Source: Wocania ichthyoenteri Th78 (GTDB lineage: Bacteria; Bacteroidota; Bacteroidia; Flavobacteriales; Flavobacteriaceae). From it: 64,000 nt of DNA. The stretch is from NCBI RefSeq assembly GCF_000789235.1, contig NZ_KN525716.1, positions 3,020,100-3,084,099 on the forward strand. Direction: 5' to 3'. The notes below the pieces were generated by a model. It was not told the origin of the DNA, ran no database searches, and was given only the letters and a program-made list of their open reading frames with translations. Shown piece after piece: positions 52,250 through 61,126 of this stretch; within the stretch, counting starts at the first letter, position 1; each line of letters starts with the position of its first letter. A program made the position numbers and the translations under genes.

Positions 52250-53890
52250 TTATCCATTCATAGAAATTAAAAACTCTTCATTGTTTCTTGTTTGTTTAAA
52301 ACGTTCGTTAATAAATTCCATAGCTTCAACAGGATTCATATCAGCAAGGTATTTACGCATTACCCACATACGTTGAATGGTGTTTTCATCTAATAAAATA
52401 TCATCCCTACGCGTGCTAGATGAAGTAAGATCGATAGCAGGGAAAATTCTACGGTTAGAAATTTTTCTATCTAATTGTAACTCCATATTACCAGTTCCTT
52501 TAAATTCTTCGAATATAACTTCATCCATTTTAGAACCTGTTTCTGTAAGCGCCGTAGCTATAATAGTTAGCGACCCACCGTTTTCAATATTACGGGCAGC
52601 CCCAAAAAAGCGTTTTGGCTTGTGTAATGCATTAGCATCTACACCACCAGAAAGAATTTTTCCAGAAGCTGGTTGTACGGTATTATAAGCTCTTGCTAAA
52701 CGTGTGATGGAATCTAAAAGAATCACTACATCGTGTCCGCATTCTACCAAACGTTTTGCTTTTTCTAAAACAATATTTGCAATTTTTACATGCTCGTGTG
52801 CTTCTTTATCAAAGGTTGAAGCAATAACTTCACCACGAACATTACGTTGCATATCGGTTACCTCTTCAGGACGCTCATCAATCAGTAAAATCATTTGATA
52901 AACTTCAGGATGATTCGCTGCAATGGCATTGGCAACGTCCTTTAGTAACATGGTTTTACCTGTTTTTGGTTGCGACACAATCATTCCACGTTGCCCTTTA
53001 CCAATAGGTGCAAACAAATCCATAATTCGTGTTGAAATGGTACTTTGTTTTTCGGCTAAATTGAATTTTTCCTGTGGAAATAAAGGTGTTAAATGCTCGA
53101 AAGATACGCGATCTCTAACCACATTTGGACTCTGTCCATTAATTTTACTAACCTTAATTAAAGGGAAATATTTTTCGCCTTCTTTTGGCGGTCGTACATG
53201 TCCTAAAACGGTATCTCCAGTTTTTAAACCAAATAAGCGTATTTGCGATTGCGATACATAAATATCGTCTGGAGATGATAAATAATTATAGTCTGATGAG
53301 CGTAAAAATCCATACCCATCTTGCATAATATCTAAAACACCTTCACTTTCAATAATAGCATCAAATTCAAAATCTGGTTCGCGATATCGATTTCTGCTAT
53401 CTTTATTACCTTTATCTATATTACCGTTTTTTTGATTTTTGTGTTGATTTTTATGCGGCTGATTATTATCTCTTTTTTGATGAGGTTTTTGCTGATTATC
53501 CTTTTGGTTATCGTTTGAAGGTCTAGGATTAGGTTTGTGAATTGGTTTTCTTTCCTCTTTCTTTTCTTGAGTACCCTCTGCTGGCTTTACTTCAGGAGTT
53601 TTGCTCTCTTTTTGAGGCTTTTCTTCCTGTTTAGTAGGTGTATTTTTAACAGGTTTTTGTACGCGCTGTCTAGGTTTCCTAGATTCTGGCTTTTTTTCTG
53701 TTGATACCTCAGATTCCTGTTTAGGTTCTATTACTGCAGTTACAGCTTTTGGGTCGGCAGCTTGTTGATCGAGTATTTGATAAACTAAATCTAATTTTTT
53801 TAACGAACGGTATTTTGGGACGTTTAATTTTTTTGCAATCTCCTGTAAATCAGTGAGTTTTTTTTCTTTTAATTGTGAAATTTCAAACAT
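52250..53890 (-). CDS. rho: Transcription termination factor Rho with polar N-terminal insertion
   Basis: RNA-dependent hexameric helicase of 546 residues. A short Rho N-domain ([22 protein letters not shown]) is followed by about 120 residues rich in Lys, Pro, Gln and Asn (about residues 55-170), then the cold-shock-like RNA-binding domain ([21 protein letters not shown]) and the RecA-type core. Walker A is [12 protein letters not shown], Walker B is [13 protein letters not shown], the Q and R loops follow. E. coli Rho (419 residues) lacks the insertion, which in Bacteroidota is common and may help condensation or RNA loading. Confidence 0.96.
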   Translation of the reverse strand: MFEISQLKEKKLTDLQEIAKKLNVPKYRSLKKLDLVYQILDQQAADPKAVTAVIEPKQESEVSTEKKPESRKPRQRVQKPVKNTPTKQEEKPQKESKTPEVKPAEGTQEKKEERKPIHKPNPRPSNDNQKDNQQKPHQKRDNNQPHKNQHKNQKNGNIDKGNKDSRNRYREPDFEFDAIIESEGVLDIMQDGYGFLRSSDYNYLSSPDDIYVSQSQIRLFGLKTGDTVLGHVRPPKEGEKYFPLIKVSKINGQSPNVVRDRVSFEHLTPLFPQEKFNLAEKQSTISTRIMDLFAPIGKGQRGMIVSQPKTGKTMLLKDVANAIAANHPEVYQMILLIDERPEEVTDMQRNVRGEVIASTFDKEAHEHVKIANIVLEKAKRLVECGHDVVILLDSITRLARAYNTVQPASGKILSGGVDANALHKPKRFFGAARNIENGGSLTIIATALTETGSKMDEVIFEEFKGTGNMELQLDRKISNRRIFPAIDLTSSSTRRDDILLDENTIQRMWVMRKYLADMNPVEAMEFINERFKQTRNNEEFLISMNG

Positions 53891-53967
53891 TGATGTTTAA
53901 TTGAATAAGTATGTTGAGTATAATTTTTGATATAATTCTGAAAATGATTTCTTTAATTTGAAGAATT

Positions 53968-53990
53968 AACAACCTGCAATAGTGGTTGTT
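53968..53990 (-). promoter_or_regulatory. Hairpin in the rho leader
   Basis: AACAACC/GGTTGTT around a 9-base loop, 78 bases upstream of the rho start codon. Rho genes are often self-regulated in their leaders. No leader peptide was identified. Confidence 0.3.
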
Positions 53991-54057
53991 GGGAATCATT
54001 ACTGCAATTATACAACTTTATTTTAATTTTTAGCACTAATTTTATAAAAGAAACTAT

Positions 54058-54065
54058 TATTTTTG
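54058..54065 (+). promoter_or_regulatory. -7 promoter element of the DUF4293 gene
   Basis: TATTTTTG, an exact TAnnTTTG match, 22 bases before the ATG at 54088. Confidence 0.45.
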
Positions 54066-54087
54066 CGGTCTAGTTTTTAAAGGGCTT

Positions 54088-54498
54088 ATGTTACAACGTA
54101 TACAAACTATATATCTTTTAATCGCAGCAGGAGTATCTGCTGGGTTAATTTATGTGTTCGAATTATGGGTAACATCTGATGATATAAAGTTGTTTGCTTA
54201 CGATAATGTATATCTGCTAGCAACATTTTTAGTATCAGCATTTTTATCAATTATATCAATATTTAGATACAAAACCAGGAAGTCTCAATTTATGTTGGGA
54301 CGCCTGAACATCATATTAAACTTTTTTTTACTAGGATTTTTTGTATATCAATCTCTAAACATATCTGGAGAAACGGCGGTTTCTGAGAAAGGTATTGGGA
54401 TGTTTCTCCCTATTGTTTCTATCGTGTTTTTGGCATTAGCCAATAAGGCCATCAAGAAGGATGAAGATCTCGTAAAATCTGTAGATCGATTACGATAA
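54088..54498 (+). CDS. DUF4293 membrane protein
   Basis: A 136-residue protein with four membrane helices (about residues 5-24, 44-61, 71-89 and 105-121), starting MLQRIQTIYLLIAAGVSAG, which is the DUF4293 start. The family is limited to Bacteroidota and is often adjacent to rho, as here, where the two genes are divergent. No function is known and no polar motif stands out. The C-terminus is charged and cytoplasmic (KKDEDLVKSVDRLR). Confidence 0.88.
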   Translation: MLQRIQTIYLLIAAGVSAGLIYVFELWVTSDDIKLFAYDNVYLLATFLVSAFLSIISIFRYKTRKSQFMLGRLNIILNFFLLGFFVYQSLNISGETAVSEKGIGMFLPIVSIVFLALANKAIKKDEDLVKSVDRLR

Positions 54499-54528
54499 AC
54501 CTAACATCTTAGTAGTATTAGTGCGTTA

Positions 54529-54557
54529 AAACCCAAAGTGAAAACTTTGGGTTTTTT
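54529..54557 (+). terminator. Intrinsic terminator of the DUF4293 gene
   Basis: Stem AACCCAAAGT/ACTTTGGGTT followed by TTTT. Confidence 0.85.
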
Positions 54558-54572
54558 AATCCTAATTATTGC

Positions 54573-54605
54573 ATAAAAAAGCCTAGACTTATATCTAGGC
54601 TTTAT
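54573..54605 (-). terminator. Intrinsic terminator of the FKBP gene
   Basis: Stem AAAGCCTAGA/TCTAGGCTTT with a T-run on the minus strand. It is placed tail to tail with the previous terminator. Confidence 0.82.
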
Positions 54606-54626
54606 AATTTTTACTTAAAAGGATTG

Positions 54627-55055
54627 CTATTTTATTTCAACAAGTTCTAGATCGAATATTAAATCTTGCCCTGCTAACGGATGATTAGCATCAACAACAA
54701 TATAATCGTCATTAACTTCGGCTACACGAAATTGTACCTCAGAACCATCAGGATTCTTTGAAGCTAATCCCATACCAACTTCAGGAGTAATTTCCTGTGG
54801 TAATTGGTCTTTTTTCACTTCGTGAAACATCTCCTTTTGTATATCGCCATACGCTTCAGCTGCAGGAATATTGATTGTTTTTTTCTCGTTTAATTCCATA
54901 GCAATAATACCTTTTTCAAAACCAGGAATTAGCATCCCTTTCCCTAAAGTAATCTCTAAAGGCTCTCTTTCTAGCGAACTGTCAAAAATTTGACCATTGT
55001 TTAATTTACCTGTGTAATGCACTTTTACAGTATCATTTTCTTTTACTTGACTCAT
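54627..55055 (-). CDS. FKBP-type peptidyl-prolyl isomerase, SlyD-like
   Basis: A cytosolic isomerase/chaperone of about 142 residues. The start at 55055 gives MSQVKENDTVKVHYTGKL. FKBP core: HYTGKLNNGQIFDSS, LGKGMLIPGFEKGIIAMELN, INIPAAEAYGD. An IF (insert-in-flap) domain follows (about residues 70-125, with FRVAEVNDDYIVVDANHPLAGQDLIFDLELV), so it is SlyD-like. The metal-binding His/Cys tail of E. coli SlyD is absent, so it probably lacks the nickel role. Confidence 0.92.
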   Translation of the reverse strand: MSQVKENDTVKVHYTGKLNNGQIFDSSLEREPLEITLGKGMLIPGFEKGIIAMELNEKKTINIPAAEAYGDIQKEMFHEVKKDQLPQEITPEVGMGLASKNPDGSEVQFRVAEVNDDYIVVDANHPLAGQDLIFDLELVEIK

Positions 55056-55222
55056 AATGTTTACTTTTTTTAATTGGTGCAAAACTACAATTTATGAAAT
55101 GACTGCCAACATATTAACTGATAAATGCTGAGGTTTAGGAAAAAATTAATTTAAACATGCTTGTAAAAATGCGAGCTTAGTTAAAAGGACTTATAAATGA
55201 AAGGTTTTTATGATAATGCTTT

Positions 55223-55714
55223 TTATAATGGAAATTCTATAACTTCTAAATTATCAATTTTACTACCATCAATAGTAAACCTAAGCATGGTTCTTACTTT
55301 ATGAAAACCATGTTTACCGACAGCACCAGGATTCATGTGTAATAAATTTAATTTTTTATCAGGTATTACTTTTAAAATATGCGAATGCCCACTTATAAAA
55401 AGCTTAGGCGGATTCAGTCTTATTTCATCTCGTACCCTAACATTATAAGCTTTTGGGTAACCGCCAATATGGGTTATCCAAACATCAACATCTTCGCACA
55501 TAAAGCGGTTGTTTTCAGGAAACTCTAATCGTGTTTTGGCATCGTCAATATTACCATAAACACCACGTAAAGGTTTTTGTTTTTTTATAGCATCGGTTAC
55601 TTTTAAATCGCCAATATCACCTGCATGCCATACTTCATCTACTTGTCTTACATACTTTAAAATGTCGCTGTCAATATAGCTATGTGTATCAGAAAGGAGT
55701 AATATTTTTGTCAT
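55223..55714 (-). CDS. Metallophosphoesterase of the YfcE/MJ0936 family
   Basis: A 163-residue calcineurin-like phosphodiesterase. Metal motifs are LLSDTHSYID (DxH), WHAGDIGD (GD), GVYGNIDDA (GN-D) and THIGGYP, SGHSHI (GHxH). The family has cyclic or bis-phosphate phosphodiesterase activity in vitro, with uncertain natural substrates. It is followed on the same strand by nothing close. glnN lies upstream with a repeat region in between. Confidence 0.92.
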   Translation of the reverse strand: MTKILLLSDTHSYIDSDILKYVRQVDEVWHAGDIGDLKVTDAIKKQKPLRGVYGNIDDAKTRLEFPENNRFMCEDVDVWITHIGGYPKAYNVRVRDEIRLNPPKLFISGHSHILKVIPDKKLNLLHMNPGAVGKHGFHKVRTMLRFTIDGSKIDNLEVIEFPL

Positions 55715-55780
55715 TTATTGTTGCTGTAATATTTATTGGTAAAATTTTAACTAATTGTTTTCATTTGAAGATGAATTTTT

Positions 55781-55850
55781 ATTGACTTTGTCAGAAAAAA
55801 ATCGCTAACTTAGTTTACCGACGGCTCGACCCTTTTCGGGGTAACACCCA
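55781..55850 (-). repeat. Dispersed repeat, family B copy 3 joined to part of family A
   Basis: On the minus strand the order is: a decayed family A end with GGTGTTACCCC and AAAGGGTCGAGC, then GCCGTCGGTAAACTAAGTTA, GCGA, a T-tract and CTGACAAAGTCAA. The plus-strand CGCTAACTT (55803-55811) is identical to the second guide-like arm in the IS110 leader loop (61004-61012). Lies between the phosphoesterase and glnN. Confidence 0.6.
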
Positions 55851-55860
55851 AAAAGAGACG

Positions 55861-58047
55861 CTATCTTGTAAACAACAATTCTCTGTACTTTGTTAATGGC
55901 CAAATCTCATCGTCTATAAGTAATTCTAATTTATCGCAATGATAACGAATATCTTCAAACAGTGGTTTTACATTAAAACAATAGGCGTGCGCTTTTTTCT
56001 CTGCATCTTCAATGGCATTGGCTTGTTTTCTTTCATTAATCATTTTGGTAACATTGGCGTTTATACCTTCTATATGACTTGATATATCTTCAATTAAATT
56101 GATTTGCTCTTTAGAAACTTCTTTAAATTTTTTATCGAAAATCTCTTTTAAACCTTTAACATTTTCAATTAAAGTATTCTGATATTTAACAGCAGTTGGA
56201 ACAATATGATTACGCGCTATATCTCCTAAAACACGACCTTCTATTTGAATATGCATAATGTATGCTTCAATTTCAATCTCGTAACGTGCTTCGGTTTCAA
56301 TTTTACTCATTACATTCATGTCTTCAAATAATGCAATAGTCTCTTTAGATACTCTAGATTTTAATGCCTCTGGTGTGGTTTTATTATTACTTAATCCTCT
56401 TTTCTTTGCTTCTTTTTCCCAAGCTTCACCATAACCATTACCTTCAAATAAAATACGCTTAGAAGATTTAATATACTCTCTTAAAACATTAAAGACAGCT
56501 TCGTCTTTCTTTAGGTCTTTTTTATCTATTAATTTATCAACTTCTACTTTAAAGTCTTTTAATTGTTTGGCTACTATAGTATTTAAAACTGTCATTGGGT
56601 TTCCACAATTAGCTGTTGAGCCCACAGCTCTAAACTCAAATTTATTTCCAGTAAATGCAAACGGTGATGTTCTATTTCTATCTGTATTATCCAACAAAAC
56701 ATCAGGAATTTTGCCAACCACGTTTAGTTTCAATTCAGTCTTTTCTTGAGGCGATAACTTGCCTTTGGTAACACCTTCTAACTCTTCTAAAACCTTAGTT
56801 AACTGTTCGCCAATAAAAACAGAAATAATTGCAGGCGGTGCTTCGTTAGCTCCTAATCTATGGTCGTTACTAGCCGACGCTATGGTTGCTCTTAAAAGCG
56901 CTTCATGCTCATTGACAGCTTTTATGGTATTAATAAAAAAGGTTAAAAACTGTAAATTACTCATTGGTGTTTTTCCTGGAGCCAGTAAATTAACACCAGT
57001 ATCTGTTGATAATGACCAATTGTTATGTTTGCCAGAACCATTTATACCTGCAAAGGGTTTTTCATGGAATAGGACTTTAAAATCATGACGAGAAGCTATG
57101 CGATTCATAATATCCATTAATAAAGAATTATGGTCGACTGCCAAATTAGCTTCTTCATAAATAGGTGCTAATTCAAACTGATTTGGAGCCACTTCGTTAT
57201 GCCTTGTTTTTACTGGAATTCCTAAAAGCATACATTCTGTTTCTAACTCACGCATGAAATTTAGGGCTCTACTAGGAATTGAACCAAAATAATGATCGTC
57301 TAATTGCTGCCCTTTTGCCGATGAATGCCCTAATAATGTTCTGCCAGTCAAAGTAATATCTGGACGACTTGCTGCTAATGTTTTATCAATTAAAAAGTAC
57401 TCTTGTTCCCATCCTAAAGAAGATGTTACCTTTTTTACGTTTTTATCAAAATATTTACAAACCGCAGTTGCAGCTTCATCAACAGCATGCAATGCTCGTA
57501 ATAATGGTGTTTTATAATCTAAAGCCTCACCTGTATACGCCACAAAAATAGTAGGGATACAAAGTGTTGTACCATATATAAATGCTGGCGAGGTTGGATC
57601 CCAAGCGGTATAACCACGAGCCTCAAAGGTATTTCGGATTCCACCATTTGGAAAACTTGACGCATCTGGTTCTTGCTGCACTAATTGGCTACCTCCAAAT
57701 TTTTCGATAGCCATACCGTTACCAATAGTTTCAAAAAAAGCGTCGTGTTTTTCTGCAGTTGCTCCAGTTAGTGGCTGAAACCAATGCGTATAATGTGTAA
57801 CCCCCTTAGATAACGCCCAATCTTTCATTGAAGAAGATACTTGATCTGCTATGGCTCTATCAATTTTTTTACCATACTGAACCGCATTCATAACCCCAAC
57901 AAATGCGTCTTTTGTTAAATACTGACGCATGGTATTTTCGTTAAAAACGTTCTTACCAAATAAATCAGAGCGACGCTCTTTTTCTTCTAAAGGAATAGGC
58001 TTAGATGAAAGTGATTTTTTAATAGCATGAAATCTTAAAGTTGACAT
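55861..58047 (-). CDS. glnN: Glutamine synthetase type III
   Basis: Assimilates ammonia into glutamine. The 728-residue length is the GSIII hallmark and is much longer than GSI or GSII. It shows the GSIII-specific LSKGVTHYTHWFQPLTGATAEKHDAF start region, the EQEYFLID metal block, KTRHNEVAPNQFELAPIYE, HEKPFAGINGSGKHNNWS and NRTSPFAFTGNKFEFRAVGS. It is transcribed divergently from a GSII gene, 267 bases apart, so the two isoenzymes may share control. A -7 element lies upstream. Confidence 0.97.
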   Translation of the reverse strand: MSTLRFHAIKKSLSSKPIPLEEKERRSDLFGKNVFNENTMRQYLTKDAFVGVMNAVQYGKKIDRAIADQVSSSMKDWALSKGVTHYTHWFQPLTGATAEKHDAFFETIGNGMAIEKFGGSQLVQQEPDASSFPNGGIRNTFEARGYTAWDPTSPAFIYGTTLCIPTIFVAYTGEALDYKTPLLRALHAVDEAATAVCKYFDKNVKKVTSSLGWEQEYFLIDKTLAASRPDITLTGRTLLGHSSAKGQQLDDHYFGSIPSRALNFMRELETECMLLGIPVKTRHNEVAPNQFELAPIYEEANLAVDHNSLLMDIMNRIASRHDFKVLFHEKPFAGINGSGKHNNWSLSTDTGVNLLAPGKTPMSNLQFLTFFINTIKAVNEHEALLRATIASASNDHRLGANEAPPAIISVFIGEQLTKVLEELEGVTKGKLSPQEKTELKLNVVGKIPDVLLDNTDRNRTSPFAFTGNKFEFRAVGSTANCGNPMTVLNTIVAKQLKDFKVEVDKLIDKKDLKKDEAVFNVLREYIKSSKRILFEGNGYGEAWEKEAKKRGLSNNKTTPEALKSRVSKETIALFEDMNVMSKIETEARYEIEIEAYIMHIQIEGRVLGDIARNHIVPTAVKYQNTLIENVKGLKEIFDKKFKEVSKEQINLIEDISSHIEGINANVTKMINERKQANAIEDAEKKAHAYCFNVKPLFEDIRYHCDKLELLIDDEIWPLTKYRELLFTR

Positions 58048-58084
58048 TTTGTATAATTTTAGATGTTACAACAAACTTTTGACG

Positions 58085-58092
58085 CAAAAATA
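58085..58092 (-). promoter_or_regulatory. -7 promoter element of glnN
   Basis: Minus strand TATTTTTG, an exact TAnnTTTG match, 38 bases before the glnN start codon. Confidence 0.45.
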
Positions 58093-58268
58093 AGCACCAA
58101 AAGCAATAAAAGCATGAAACAAAAAAAATATTATTAACAATTTTTCAGTTTTATGATGAAATTATACTCATAACACAAAATAAACCCGTAAAAAATAGGG
58201 GTTAAATAAAAATAATATACATGTTAATTAAAACACCCCTATAAAACACACCGTATTCTATAAAATTT

Positions 58269-58276
58269 TATATTTG
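58269..58276 (+). promoter_or_regulatory. -7 promoter element of the GSII gene
   Basis: TATATTTG, an exact TAnnTTTG match, 39 bases before the ATG at 58315. No matching -33 element is evident, so an activator may be required. Confidence 0.45.
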
Positions 58277-58314
58277 TCTAAATTATTTAGTATTGTATTT
58301 ATAAACTATTCATT

Positions 58315-59325
58315 ATGGCAAAATCAAAATTAGAGTATATATGGCTAGATGGTCATGAACCAACTCAAAACATGAGAAGTAAAACTAAAGTTGAAGAAGA
58401 TTTTAGTGGTAAATTAGAAGATTGTGCAATTTGGTCTTTTGACGGTAGTTCGACTGAGCAAGCATCTGGAGGCGCTTCTGATTGTTTACTAAAACCTGTA
58501 GCTATTTACCCAGATCCTACAAGAAAAAACGGATTTTTAGTTATGTCTGAAGTTTTAAGCGCAGATGGAACACCACACCCATCTAATGCTAGAGCTGCAA
58601 TTGATGATGATAATGATGATTTCTGGTTTGGTTTTGAGCAAGAGTATTTTTTAATGGATGCTAAAACCGATTTACCTCTAGGTTTCCCACGTGGTGGATT
58701 CCCTGGGCCTCAAGGTAAATATTATTGTTCTGTAGGTGGACGATATACTTGGGGTAGAGATTTTGTTGAAGAGCATGCTGATTTATGTATTGAAGCTGGA
58801 TTAAACTTTGAAGGAATTAACCAAGAAGTTGCTCCAGGACAATGGGAATTTCAATTATTTGCTAAAGGCGCTAAAAAAGCTGGAGACGAAATTTGGGTTG
58901 CACGTTACTTATTAGACAGATTAACTGAAAAATATAATTACTATATTGAATACCACCCTAAACCAGTAAAAGGTGATTGGAACGGTTCTGGTATGCACGC
59001 CAACTTCTCTAACACCACTTTAAGAACTTGTGGTTCTAAAGAAACTTATGAAAAAATATGCGAAGCATTTAGACCTGTAACAGAAGAACACATAGAAGTT
59101 TACGGTGAGTTTAATGACGAACGTTTAACTGGTTTACATGAGACTGCTCACGTATCTGATTTCTCTTATGGTGTTTCAGATAGAGGTGCATCAATTCGTA
59201 TTCCTATTATTACTGTCGAAAAAGGCTGGAAAGGCTGGTTAGAAGATAGACGTCCTGCATCAAACGGAGATCCGTATAAAATTGCTGGAAGAATCATTAA
59301 AACTGTTAAATCTGCTAAAATATAA
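58315..59325 (+). CDS. glnII: Glutamine synthetase type II (eukaryal-like)
   Basis: A 336-residue glutamine synthetase of the type II, eukaryote-like group. It has the beta-grasp half (KLEYIWLDGHEPTQNMRSKT, IWSFDGSSTEQA), the metal block FGFEQEYFLMD, GINQEVAPGQWEFQ, WNGSGMHANFS and the C-terminal RGASIRIPI with the catalytic Arg. GSII enzymes occur in plants, animals, some actinomycetes and rhizobia, and in Bacteroidota alongside GSIII. The divergent arrangement with glnN suggests differential use of the two enzymes at different nitrogen supply. Confidence 0.96.
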   Translation: MAKSKLEYIWLDGHEPTQNMRSKTKVEEDFSGKLEDCAIWSFDGSSTEQASGGASDCLLKPVAIYPDPTRKNGFLVMSEVLSADGTPHPSNARAAIDDDNDDFWFGFEQEYFLMDAKTDLPLGFPRGGFPGPQGKYYCSVGGRYTWGRDFVEEHADLCIEAGLNFEGINQEVAPGQWEFQLFAKGAKKAGDEIWVARYLLDRLTEKYNYYIEYHPKPVKGDWNGSGMHANFSNTTLRTCGSKETYEKICEAFRPVTEEHIEVYGEFNDERLTGLHETAHVSDFSYGVSDRGASIRIPIITVEKGWKGWLEDRRPASNGDPYKIAGRIIKTVKSAKI

Positions 59326-59351
59326 TTATTTTAGATTAACATTTTTGTTCA

Positions 59352-59388
59352 TAAAAAACGCTAACATTAATTTGTTGGCGTTTTTTAT
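59352..59388 (+). terminator. Intrinsic terminator of the GSII gene
   Basis: Stem AAAAAACGCTAACA/TGTTGGCGTTTTTT (one G-T pair) with a T-run. Confidence 0.85.
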
Positions 59389-59400
59389 ATAATAAAATAT

Positions 59401-59577
59401 TTGGGCATTACCACCAAAAAAGGTTAGTACTAGGAGTTTATCCTGATCGGAGTTGAAGGGCTATATCTTTTTTCGTCATAGCTAGGAAAAACGACGTGGC
59501 TTATCCATTAAATTTTAGTTTTCAAAAAAGTACATTTCCCCATTCAAAAAAAGGATGCCACTGCAACCCCTAACACA
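59401..59577. repeat. Dispersed intergenic repeat, family A copy 4
   Basis: About 177 bases starting TTGGGCATTACCACCAAAAA and ending AAAAAAAGGATGCCACTGCA then ACCCCTAACAC. The internal GGGCTATATCTTTTTTCG is also a family block. This is the longest copy seen. The gene-free stretch 59326-59738 holds this copy and an AT-rich part with nothing recognisable. Confidence 0.65.
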
Positions 59578-59738
59578 CCTATTTACCAGCCTATTTTTTT
59601 AAATTGAACGTTACTTCTTGTTTTTGGAGAGGTTTATTTAATACTTAGCATGAAAGCAATAGCGGGTTAAATACACCTGCTTTTTGGTAAAAAAACTCAA
59701 ATAAATACAAAAAAGCGGTTCGAATTAAACCCAAATCG

Positions 59739-60233
59739 CTAGTGCTTTTCATAGGATGCCTTGTTGGCAATAGTCTTTATTTTTTTCATTTGTGCATAAA
59801 AATTTCTCCATTCTGTAGTATCGTATATCAAATTTGATTCTTTTATAAGCTCATCTTCAATCCTAAACCATTCAGTTCCTGTATTTGATTCTAGACCTTT
59901 CACAAATGATTTAAAATTATAGAAGACAGCTACCCAATTTCCATTCTCGGCAATATTAATAATCTCTATTCCTATAATTACAGCACCAATTTGTTTAGAT
60001 AATACAATAAATTCTTCTTTAGAATTAAGTTCAACCATTGGGTTCTTAAACTTATAATCATCTGCCAATAAATCAAAAGACTCTTTAATCTGTTCTGGGT
60101 TATTAAATCCATTTAAAAACTTGGTTGCAATCTCTTTGTTTGTCATAGTAGTACTTTTAATTTGTTGAGCATTACTTTGAATTGAAAATATAGTCAATCC
60201 AATAATAAATACGTGTTTTATTAATTTCATCAT
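59739..60233 (-). CDS. Exported NTF2/SnoaL-like protein
   Basis: A 164-residue protein with a signal peptide (IQSNAQQIK) and a small alpha/beta barrel-like domain of the NTF2-like superfamily: TNKEIATKFLNGFNNPEQIKE then WVAVFYNFKSF and TGTEWFRIEDELIKESNLIYDTTEW. These folds bind small molecules or act as isomerases. No catalytic pair is evident. It is 73 bases downstream of a Crp/Fnr-type regulator gene on the same strand and could be its target or partner. Confidence 0.7.
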   Translation of the reverse strand: MMKLIKHVFIIGLTIFSIQSNAQQIKSTTMTNKEIATKFLNGFNNPEQIKESFDLLADDYKFKNPMVELNSKEEFIVLSKQIGAVIIGIEIINIAENGNWVAVFYNFKSFVKGLESNTGTEWFRIEDELIKESNLIYDTTEWRNFYAQMKKIKTIANKASYEKH

Positions 60234-60306
60234 TTCATTTTAATTATATGATGAGACAAAATTGCAACAGATTAAAGAGTATATTCTTGGTAAAAACCAA
60301 GATTTC

Positions 60307-60867
60307 CTAAATTTTAACTGTATTTATTAATTTACTATAGTTTGTAGGATCGATTCGTAAATATGAAGCAATATCTTTCTGTGAAACCATATTTGTCAAA
60401 TGCGGGCTTCTTTTTACAAATTTTTTAAAACGTGTTTGGGTGTTGAAAGCCATTAATTGGTGATGTCTTTCTATAATGCCTATTAAAAACTGTTCTGTGA
60501 TGATTCTAAATAGGGTTTCAAGTTCTCTATGCTCTTTTATTAACTGAGCATGTTTAGAGTAAGGTATTCGTAAGAATGTGCTGTCCGTAATCGTTTCAAG
60601 ATAGTATTTGGAAGGTGTTTGTGTAAAAAAAGATTCTACTATACCGCTAAATGAAGGCGCATAGGCAAAAAACATAACGTGTTGTTTTCCTTCATTTAAG
60701 TAGTATGACTTTTGAATTCCATCTTTTACAAAATATAGATAGCGTTCAGTTCTACCACATTCAGTAATAATTGATTTCCTTGGAACTGAATATTCTGACC
60801 AATGAGAAATGTATTTTTCTAGAATCTCAGTGCTGATATTATAAAACGATGATAAGTATTTTTTCAA
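60307..60867 (-). CDS. Crp/Fnr-family transcriptional regulator
   Basis: A 186-residue regulator. The cyclic-nucleotide-binding fold covers about residues 20-115 (SVPRKSIITECGRTERYLYFVKDGIQKSYYLNEGKQHV). The C-terminal helix-turn-helix is VSQKDIASYLRIDPTNYSKLINTVK. The Fnr-like iron-sulfur Cys cluster is absent. The protein ends soon after the recognition helix, as is usual for this short Bacteroidota subgroup. An IS110 element is inserted 49 bases upstream of its start codon and may have displaced or supplied its promoter. Confidence 0.85.
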   Translation of the reverse strand: MKKYLSSFYNISTEILEKYISHWSEYSVPRKSIITECGRTERYLYFVKDGIQKSYYLNEGKQHVMFFAYAPSFSGIVESFFTQTPSKYYLETITDSTFLRIPYSKHAQLIKEHRELETLFRIITEQFLIGIIERHHQLMAFNTQTRFKKFVKRSPHLTNMVSQKDIASYLRIDPTNYSKLINTVKI

Positions 60868-60884
60868 TTGGATATTTAATTATT

Positions 60885-60917
60885 GTCAACGACTTGACGT
60901 TTTAGTGTTAAACGACT
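60885..60917 (+). repeat. Left half of a split family B repeat at the IS110 insertion
   Basis: Hairpin GTCAA/TTGAC (60885-60898) followed by GTGTTAAACGACT. This is the family B arrangement of hairpin then GTTAAACGA. The remaining half of the repeat is found at 62121-62156, on the other side of the element. Confidence 0.55.
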
Positions 60918-60957
60918 TAAGTTTACTTTTAATAAATTTAATTATTAATCAGAAAGA

Positions 60958-61100
60958 ACAAAAGAGAAGAATAAGGTTAAGTTAAACGAAGAGACTTAGA
61001 TCTCGCTAACTTTGATAATCCCTTCTCTTTTACTACTCAAAATTCGTTCAGTTCTGTGAGACCTAGATTTCGATTTCAAGTTGTTGAAATGAAAGTAGCC
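60958..61100 (+). ncRNA. Candidate bridge RNA (seekRNA) of the IS110 element
   Basis: The 5' non-coding part folds well. A 10-bp stem AAAAGAGAAG (60960-60969)/CTTCTCTTTT (61022-61031) encloses a loop with two guide-like arms: GTTAAACGA (60981-60989), identical to the left flank 60907-60915, and CGCTAACTT (61004-61012), complementary with one mismatch to the right flank 62124-62132. A second structured part (CTACT/AGTAG, 61033-61098) contains TCAGTTCT (61048-61055), identical to the element's right end (62112-62119). This is the target-loop and donor-loop layout known for IS621 bridge RNA. Transcript ends are guesses. Confidence 0.55.
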
Positions 61101-61126
61101 ATGTTCTTTCCAAAAATTCAGTTCTT

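Noticed and set aside
60907-60930. Terminal inverted repeats for the IS element
   Set aside because: None found, which is the norm for IS110. The shared CTTAAGTT at the two ends is a direct, not inverted, repeat.
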